Origin: Siphonodentalium dalli
Taxonomy: Eukaryota; Mollusca; Scaphopoda; Gadilida; Siphonodentaliidae
Direction of reading: 5' to 3'
Length of the DNA: 64,000 bases
NCBI GenBank assembly: GCA_032622095.1
Contig: CP136062.1
Location: forward strand, 38,748,918-38,812,917
The notes under the pieces were generated by a model. It was given only the letters and a program-made list of their open reading frames with translations. It was not told the origin of the DNA and did no database searches. The translations under genes were made by a program, and so were the position numbers. Positions 56,705-64,000 of this stretch are shown here, one piece after another. Every line of letters begins with the position of its first letter. The stretch's first letter is position 1.

Positions 56705-59017
56705 CACAGTTAGAAAAAATACAGTCGTTTCAACGGTCTGAGACCGCGCACTATCGCTGCCAACATTTGACCGTTAAACATACGGTCAGACAGTGGCATG
56801 TTCCACGGTATAAAACCGTTTAAGTAACGGGCAGACCGTAACCAATAACTGTCAGACCAATGGTATTTTTCATGGGTCAACACCAATTGTTTGCTCTTAA
56901 TTTGCTAATTTACCATATAATTAGCCAGGTTCCCATGATGATAATATGATTCCCCGGTAGGCATTACGATTCATGTTTTTGAATACATCTTAGTTCTTAT
57001 GTTCGATCATATTTTTGATGAAATGTAAATCCTCAATGCATAAAGTGATAGACAATACTTATGAAACTTTGCAGTTTGCAGAGGATAAAGCTTGTTATCT
57101 GCCTCGTAGAATTTAATCCGGAAAAGGCTGCGCACGCGTAATGTGTTCGCCTTTCACTAACTACTGTTTAAATATGGCTGTAAATAAAAAACGATACTAG
57201 TAATAGCTGTTAAGCCAACCCATCAACTATTCAGTTATGAGAAATACTAATTTCGACCATTCTAAAACATGAATTGGCATGCCCTTTTAAGCCATAAAAA
57301 GAACAAAGCTACATGTTTCACAGTTAAAACTCAAATGTATGTACATGTAAAAGTCAAATATCTTAATGGCATACTTTTTGGTAACTTGTAAGGCGTGAAA
57401 TTGTCCAGTCACTTGTAAACAGTGTTTGTTTTAACAGGTGAATCGTACATCATGGCAGTACGGTACGAGTCAGAAGAAGTTGTATTTTTAGGCGCACCTT
57501 TATTGCGATATTGAGTATGCTTAATTTAGAAAAAGTCGTGATTATAGCACACTACCAAAAATCTGCCGCGCTTATTATTGCAATATTGAACGCAAAATAT
57601 TGCGATACTAAGCGCGCTAAATTTCATACAAACCCGATAGTGTTATATTTATATTAGATAAATAATGTGCATATATTGTACATATAGTGTACATACCATA
57701 CAGCATTTGCAACTATAATTATAACATATATAAAACATTGTCTCTATTTAGACAATAAACAATATAGAACAAACAATAATTTGATTTAAATGTCACAATT
57801 TTGAGCTCAAGATGTCGCAATATTAAGCGCAAAATATTGAGATATTAAGCGCAAACTATTGCAGTAATATCACAATCGACATGCTTATAAGCGTTTCCAA
57901 TTGCTATATTATTTCGATATTGGGCGCGAAAATAGCGCGTTTAATATACCACTTCTTTTGACTGGTACTGTATTTCAATAACGGCTAGATGTGATTGGAA
58001 CCTTCAAGACAACAGCAGATCCCATAATCACTGTGCGCAATGACTTGGCGACAATGTTCTCCTGTTGTCGCACATTTTCCATGAAATTTTGGTATCACAA
58101 CCACTTAGTATCAATGTCAGCCAAAGATGAACATGCAACCAATAATGTACTGCCGGTAAATTGTCGTAATAACTTGACGTTAACATGGCGAATGATGACA
58201 ATGTCTCATGTCCACACGTTTCAATGAAAATTCAGAACACTGTCAACATAATTGTCAACATTCTAATAGTAATACTGTAGCTGCTCGTTGAGTCGTTGTT
58301 ATTATTGTCACTATTGGTTGACATCGAAGCTTGTGTTAATTGTACCCGTATCCTCTTGTGTCAGTTAAATCTGAGTGTTTTGATACTAAGTCACACACTG
58401 TCAATTTCAACATCACTGAGTCGAATGAAGTCAGACCCCGATCGTGCCATGAATCGATTGCCAGAATGAATCTCTGCGCTCTAATTTAGTGGAAATTGTC
58501 AATGATTAAGCCGATTTTCGCAGAATTGAAATTTGTCCGGTTATCAAAGGAACCGAAATCAGACCGTCTTAACAGTTACTGTCCACAGTGGAAAAGGTAA
58601 CAGTTTCCCAAAAAAACAATAATTTGCGATTAAATATGCAACGCCAAATACAAAATGGCGAAAAAAATGATCTTACAGTAGTGCTAAAGCGGGAACTTAA
58701 CCCCGGAAGAATTACTTGCTCATCAATCTACGTACCGACCCGATTCACACAGTGTGAATGCCGATAGTATATACATATTAAATAACAGTAGAGTAAGATT
58801 CAGTCATACGCATGGAGTCATTGTCGTATATAATATGGTCGCCGATAAATATACTATTGAATTTTGATGCAATGACTTTGAATCACGAAAATATTTAATT
58901 TAGACAATTTTCATGGGCACATAAAATAACGGTATGGAACCGTCAAACTGATGAAACGGCATGAGGCCGTCTATTATGACGGTCCGAAACCGTCGAACCG
59001 ACAGTAATTTCTAAGTG
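56705..59017. mobile_element. 2.3-kb TA-flanked TIR element
   Basis: The termini CACAGTTAGAAAAAATACAG and (inverse) CACTTAGAAATTACTGTCGG are flanked by TA on both sides. Subterminal ACGGTCTGAGACCG-like dyads (ACGGT...ACCGT) recur at both ends. The insertion point in D1 is exact by comparison with intact copies. No transposase is seen; the small ORFs have no motifs. Confidence 0.7.
57461..57970. mobile_element. 510-bp nested TA-flanked TIR element
   Basis: TA then CGGTACGAGTCAGAAGAAG at the left; the inverse at the right reads TA then CAGTACCAGTCAAAAGAAG. The interior is packed with GCGCAAAATATTGCGATATT-type words on both arms. It lies within the 56705-59017 element, so it is younger than that element's insertion or was carried with it. 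Confidence 0.7.
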
Positions 59018-59257
59018 TATTTACATCTCATTTCGGGGCACAACTATCGGAGATAAACAAACGAAAATATTTCGCAACCAGGAGTCATTGCATTTAATTG
59101 ATATATAAGAATGACGGTGTATATGGTCAATGTTGATAAAATATTTGTAAATAATAACTACATCTTAAGCAAGATTATGCTCCATTTCTATTTGATTACC
59201 CATAGCCGAGTGTTTCGTATCACTTTAAAACTACTTGGGGGGGGTCTCTAATTATGG

Positions 59258-59363
59258 TATGTTTTGTAATAAATATGTATTCTCTATTTAGGGTATGGTG
59301 TCCAATAAATATATATTCTCTATTCAGGGTATGGTGTGTAATAAATATGTATTCTCTATTTAG
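59258..59363 (+). repeat. ~43-bp tandem repeat, about 2.5 units
   Basis: AATAAATATGTATTCTCTAT, followed by TTAGGGTATGGTGT, repeats with minimal change. Confidence 0.85.
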
Positions 59364-59684
59364 TTCTTGGCGCGCCGTCATCGGACTACCTACAGTCTAA
59401 GGTGAGTAAATTCTAATGCTATAATTATGATTACACGCCAGTGGGGTGGGGTCAGAAATAATGTTCAGGCACGTATGCCGATTTTTTCCTTTCGACCCTT
59501 GTTGGGACACACCCACCCCACGTCAAAATGTTTGTCTGTTTTCGGAAGTTTTTTTCCGACCAGCTGTATATGAATTTATGTGCATACTATTGTCATGGAT
59601 GTTAACATTGACATGTAGATATGAACGAGTCATTTTGGGGTCATTTAGCCAAAAAAACATGCGGACAAAATTGTGCCATGACCC

Positions 59685-59713
59685 CACCCCCCCCCCCCCC
59701 CCCCCCCCCCCCC
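59685..59713 (+). repeat. Poly-C tract of about 28 bases
   Basis: A homopolymer interrupted by one A near its start. Its length may be inaccurate because of sequencing. Confidence 0.8.
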
Positions 59714-60084
59714 GTACACGCCGGAAAATTTGACTCGAAATATTTCAGGTTATTTGTCGTAGTTATAATATAAGTATAGCTATAGGTTTAGCCACACAAC
59801 CGTGTAAATTGTAACATGCGTTTCTGCTGCCATCCAAAGTCACTGTCATACTATATGTGACCATTCCGTTTATACAGGACGAATGTGTTGTCTTCGTTGG
59901 TTGTTCAAGAGTTATCTATCTTGGAAACGCTCTAATCTACGAGAAAACATGCAATCTCTGTAAATGCATTTGTCGAGAAATCATAAGTTATCACTACTCT
60001 ATCGAATCGCCACAGGGGGGGGGGGGTCAACGGCCAAATACGAAACATGTATAGATGTATAGACACTATTTGTTGTACATAAAT

Positions 60085-61102
60085 GTGACCCGCCATATCA
60101 AATCCAGTCGTAAGTCGGGATTTTTTATACCCTGTACCAATGCATTATCTTATTTATGCCTCGCATATACAAGAGAATGCATTGGCCTGATAATTTTTCA
60201 TCATATGTGATTATTTTTTACAATTTTTTACAATTTTAATAATCTGTTCTTATATTCTTAACAGACGTATTTTGTAGGTTTAGTGCCAGGGAATCTCACG
60301 TTTTTCATGGGCATAAAAATTATTACTATGAATACTTGGCGATAGTTTTGAGTTATAATATGCCCCTAAGGTTTTATCCAGTTTGTTTTTAAATTCGCTA
60401 TAGCATGCTTAAGAAAACCCAAAAACAATTCAACCAAACACAAATGTAAAACACAAACATTTAAAAAACTGCTAACAACGTTGCGTACTGAATACAATCG
60501 CTGCGCGTTCAGTTTTCACCCATTTAGATAACCCGAATCACGGTCCAACAAGGACGCCGGAAACTTCTCAAGATCAATGAGAGACCTTTCTCAAAATCAC
60601 GATAACGGATAGGATATATTGTCCTAGTAAGGTTGACACCATCACAATTTACCAACGGTGGCTAATTGATGAGACGGCATATGCCCCACTCTATTCAGTT
60701 ACACATATATTTAATGGAAAAAGTAATGCGTGTCTCTTTCAGATATCATGTTATTATCCGTGTGTAACAATTTTTTACAATTTTAATAATTTTTTCTTGT
60801 ATTCTTTAAAACAATTTTATAATTTCACCCATACATAGCCCCAGACAAACATGAGCAGACGACACTCTTATATATGCTTCTATATATGTGTGGGGCTCCC
60901 TGCAGGGTAATAGATGTTTTTTATTTTATGTCCTAAAAATTGTAAGAAACATTTATTTAAAAAAACATGATAAAAATTTGTTAGGCCAATGCATTCTCGT
61001 ATATATGCGAGGCGACCTATGGTCGACTCGCATATATAAGAGAATGCATTGGCACAGGGTAAAAAAAAACGACTTACAACTGGATTTGATATTGCGGGTC
61101 AC
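60085..61102. mobile_element. GTGACCC-family element with twin palindromes, copy 2
   Basis: The outer TIR GTGACCCGCCATATC and its inverse enclose 1.02 kb. A 17-bp direct repeat ATTTGTTGTACATAAAT directly flanks both sides. Modules lie at 60137-60186 (centre deleted) and 60985-61053. The interior combines the part shared with 41100-41335 and the part shared with 32270-32400, so this is the most complete family member. Confidence 0.88.
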
Positions 61103-62722
61103 ATTTGTTGTACATAAATGAGGTCTGGGTCATGCTTATTATATGCCAGGTTCTTTAGATGTAGGCTTCTTTGCTTGGTTCTTTGATTGTCTATACTGTT
61201 TCAGACTGATCGGTCCTTTATTAGTGACGTGACCTGTTGAGTCATCGATACATATTGTGTCTGGATGTCGAAATCCAACATTACTATCCGGTTCAGTCTA
61301 TGTAAACATACTCAGATTCATACTGATACTGAGTCTATTGCATTCCCATCAACTTTTCATTTCTGAACAGTTGTGGGCTTCCCCCAAATTACGTCACACC
61401 GCACTAAATATAAATCTGAAATTAGTTGTGATTGACAGGCGTATACGTAAACAAGGTCACGTGCCAGTGCCGTCATGGCCGCTTCAACCATGTGAAGCCG
61501 ATTCTAAGAATCGGAATTAATAGTTGCAGGGTTTGTGACTTTTCGTTCGGCGGTTGTTTTACTGACAATAAAGGGAAACCGCTAGCTTCCGGGATCCAAA
61601 ATAATATGTACAATAACTAAGACAGATCTTCTTGAAATTATAAAAAATGTCAATTTATGTGGATCTCTTGGACTCAGAACGAATTATTTTGTAGATTGGC
61701 CAGGCGATTTGTCACGATGTTGTCAAAAAATAACACAAATCAACGGCCACTAATCAAAAATACATGAATGTCGGGAATATCTGCTAAAACAACTACAGAA
61801 CTAAAAAAAAGTTAAATGACATAACAAAACGATATATCAGTTCCCCAGTACCGGCAGTAGTACCACCGCAGCCAAAACGAGCGAAGAGCAACACAATTCT
61901 ACCACCAACCCCACCGAAACCCTCCAGACCGTACATGTACAGCCGTATTATTAGCTCCAAAGATTGGCCAGTGTACCCTAATTACAGTTTCCTGCAATCC
62001 AAATTCCGGTGATTCTTGATTTTAAACTTTCGACCGGTCGTCAACAATCTACTTTATTTGTCGATTTGTGAATTTCTCTTCCGGTATAACATGACGTCAT
62101 GGATACTATTTTAACAACATTTAGCCACACCTTCGGAATTTCCACACCGAGAGCACGTGACATGTTACTAGTTTTTTATTGGGGCACACATTTCTTGGAG
62201 CTAAGTTTTGATTGGCGGTAATTACAAGGAATCCCGGGTTTGGGAAATGAAAACTGAACGAAAGGTCGTCAGACCCACTATTTTTTATATGTGGGTATGT
62301 AGTTTACTCCAGACTGTATCCGGTTATACTTTTTGTGGCCGCATTATTGTCAAAGTACATTGTATGTTCCATGTTGCATCATTTAATGACACAAACCCAT
62401 ATTTTTACAATTGAGGGTCAATTTTATGAAAAAATATCTTGGTTGACACTGATAAGTTATAGTGTGCACGAATTAGTCGGAGCACTACTAGACTACTAAA
62501 ACATTTTTATAGCCTAATCTATACATGTATAGGAGAGGTTTTTAAATGTGTAAGATACCTTTCGATGCCCTTGCAACTGAGCAAAAAAAAAGATCTGTCT
62601 ATACAGTCTAATAAAAAGTTTTCGGTAGGCACCTTTTTCTTGGGTAGGTAGGGAAACCCTAAACAGTTTTTTTTTTGGCCTTACAGATAGAACTACTGTA
62701 TTGTGGGTGACAATGGATGGTA
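61103..62722. other. No recognisable gene or repeat
   Basis: About 1.6 kb without recognisable coding regions. The ORFs at 61257-61620 and 62208-62414 have no motifs I recognise. Confidence 0.45.
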
Positions 62723-62824
62723 CAGTAATGCCCAAAGTAATTGACCCCTCAACCACAGCAAACTTATGGGTAACATTTCAGGATTTTGTCGGAAATATGG
62801 CTTGTTTCCATTCATCGGAAAGCA
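62723..62824 (+). mobile_element. Half copy of the 31601 palindromic MITE
   Basis: TA then CAGTAATGCCC...TCATCGGAAAGC follows the right-arm version of 31601-31788 and stops at the symmetry centre. It is joined directly to D1 sequence. Confidence 0.75.
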
Positions 62825-62993
62825 TTCTACTAACATCGACGAAAATCTGAAGCAAATCGACCGTATAACACTCAACAGAAAACATCGTCAGAACTACACT
62901 CAAATGTAAATATTTACTACTCGATTCTGGACGCATCTATCGGCGATAAACTAACGAAAACGATTTCGCCATCGAGAGTCTGCATTTAATTAA
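62825..62993 (+). repeat. Dispersed repeat D1, copy 5
   Basis: From CATTCTACTAACATCGACG to GCATTTAATTAA. The AATATTTACTACTCG segment is uninterrupted here, giving the empty-site reference for the element at 56705. Confidence 0.75.
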
Positions 62994-64000
62994 TACTAGC
63001 AGGGTTACCCGGCGTTGCCCAGGTTAAAGTAATATGAAACCCTCTGCATATTATGGATATGATGGGAATAGAGGATACTCTTGTTCAAAGCGTTACACTT
63101 ATTCTCATAAATTATATCCCCAAATAGCATCACAAAACATGATTCTTACACACGGAATATAAGTAGTAGCTCACCTTGTTGGATCGGAGCGATTGTCATT
63201 TTGTTTATCGCGATTAATCCGTCCCACCAATAAAGAACTATTTATTTATTTACAACTGCGTAAACTTCAACGTTATAACATGAACATGAGCACATTAGTT
63301 CGCAAAAATAAAAGACGACAATTGAGTTTAACATATAGAGGATCTAAAGCGAGTCCCATGTTTATAGCGAAATTTGCAAAACGAGTCCAGTAAATTACGT
63401 CTGGATCGAGCCTTTGGCGAGGTCAAGACCTAATTTACCGGACGAGTTTTGTAAATTGCGCTATAAACTGTGGACGAGTTGTAGATTCTATTTATTACAT
63501 GATCCAAAAACTCTACAAAACATGCATAATAATTCAACAAATGGGACGATAAACTAACATCTGTTTCTATGAGGCATGCGATGACGTTTCACGTAAGTAT
63601 GCGTTGTTTGTCCACGTAAAGAAATAGTCCCAGATAAATAAAGACTCTTTGGCGTATTTTAAGGCGTATATTAAGGCGTACCACGTTCACGGGGGTGTTA
63701 TTGCTTGTTGGAAAAATATTGGAAGCCATAGTATTTTGAGACATAGCGTATGTAAATGTAAAGTAAATAGACGACAAACCGGATGTCAAAGGTTACCTGG
63801 CACTATTTCTTGTTATCAAACGAACGTTTAATATCAGAATTTATAGAATGGGTTTATTGAATGGAATAAGGGCAGGATCATGTAATAAAGAGACGTATCA
63901 ATCTAGTGAGTTTGACTAAGATTTTGATGACACCTGGTTATCAAATATCCAAATACAGATACTTTAATGATACAGATACTTTAATGAAATGTCCCAGTGC
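62994..64000 (+). repeat. Second copy of the TAGCAGGGTTACC + RA unit
   Basis: 62994-63340 matches 1577-1924, and 63861-64000 matches 1-140 closely. The intervening ~520 bp (63341-63860) is absent between the corresponding parts at 1924/1925. It contains an imperfect hairpin at 63358-63471 (TTTATAGCG...GAGTCCAGTAAATTA). The unit runs off the window. Confidence 0.75.

Larger units (their letters stand above)
56535..59110 (+). repeat. Dispersed repeat D1, copy 4, split by a TA element
   Basis: D1 sequence at 56535-56704 (TATTATGGACTTGTTC to CAATTGTAAATA) continues at 59018-59110 (TATTTACATCTCATTTC to GCATTTAATT). Uninterrupted D1 copies at 22185 and 62825 show that the two parts belong together. 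Confidence 0.75.

Noticed and set aside
59446-59733. ORF ending in a poly-proline run
   Set aside because: The prolines come from the poly-C tract, and the rest shows no coding signal.
34637-61121. Recurring ORFs with CQCILLYMRVDHRSPRIYKRMHW-like residues on several loci
   Set aside because: They are translations of the palindromic module. The module reads similarly on both strands and has no coding evidence.
1-64000. tRNA, rRNA or snRNA genes
   Set aside because: I found no convincing T-loop/anticodon combinations or rRNA signatures while reading either strand. A covariance-model scan was not possible.

Overview
The window is non-coding-rich, AT-rich animal nuclear DNA. The evidence is spliced exons with GT/AG borders, an APE-type LINE, and dozens of DNA-transposon derivatives and minisatellites. 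There are no operons, ribosome binding sites or dense ORFs. The protein fragments suit an invertebrate, plausibly a marine lophotrochozoan or invertebrate deuterostome. That placement is inference only.

Host genes. (1) On the minus strand, three terminal coding exons of a vesicular monoamine transporter (SLC18A/VMAT-type) lie at 39070-39189, 37072-37117 and 33636-33768. Their phases match (1, then 2) and the protein reads continuously from the TM10 region through TM11 and TM12 to a stop. The two introns carry nested MITEs. I found no further upstream exon out to 64000. (2) On the plus strand, a carbohydrate sulfotransferase (family 2, HNK-1ST/CHST8-14-like) catalytic exon lies at 11361-12296. 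(3) A weak candidate is a signal-peptide-like first exon at 47724-47766, with a GC-box upstream and a GTAAGT donor.

Mobile DNA, left to right. 1-6.4 kb: direct-repeat units, a degenerate ~145-bp tandem array, a 325-bp tandem triplet and TIR elements. 6.7-9.84 kb: a 5'-truncated, frameshifted APE/RT LINE inserted in one arm of a palindromic element. A foldback element (9.88-10.89 kb) with arrays of ~20-bp repeats sits in the other arm. 12.3-12.8 kb: a MITE just after the sulfotransferase stop. 13.7-24.1 kb: a ~0.79-kb foldback element split by a 9.5-kb TA-flanked element. That large element holds ACACGG-type subterminal arrays, a 1.1-kb duplication and several smaller elements, but no recognisable transposase. 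25-33 kb: a series of separate foldback/TIR elements. 33.6-39.2 kb: the VMAT exons. 39-47 kb: hairpins, minisatellites and a CR1/L2-like LINE remnant. 47.8-51.5 kb: a large inverted repeat enclosing other elements. 51.7-54.2 kb: nested TTAA-flanked MITEs. 54.3-55.6 kb: two unusual tandem arrays. 56.5-59.1 kb: a 2.3-kb TA-flanked element inside an older repeat, with a 0.5-kb element nested in it. 60.1-61.1 kb: an element with 17-bp flanking direct repeats. 63-64 kb: a second copy of the repeat that opens the window.

The most distinctive structure is a ~69-bp palindromic module found about 15 times, usually as an inverted pair. It occurs inside two MITE families with unrelated termini: a TTAA/CCCTTTACCCAACA family and a GTGACCCGCC family. 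It may be an independently mobile or exchanged hairpin cassette. All similarity statements here come from reading the window itself; family names for proteins rest on motif recognition, not on searches.
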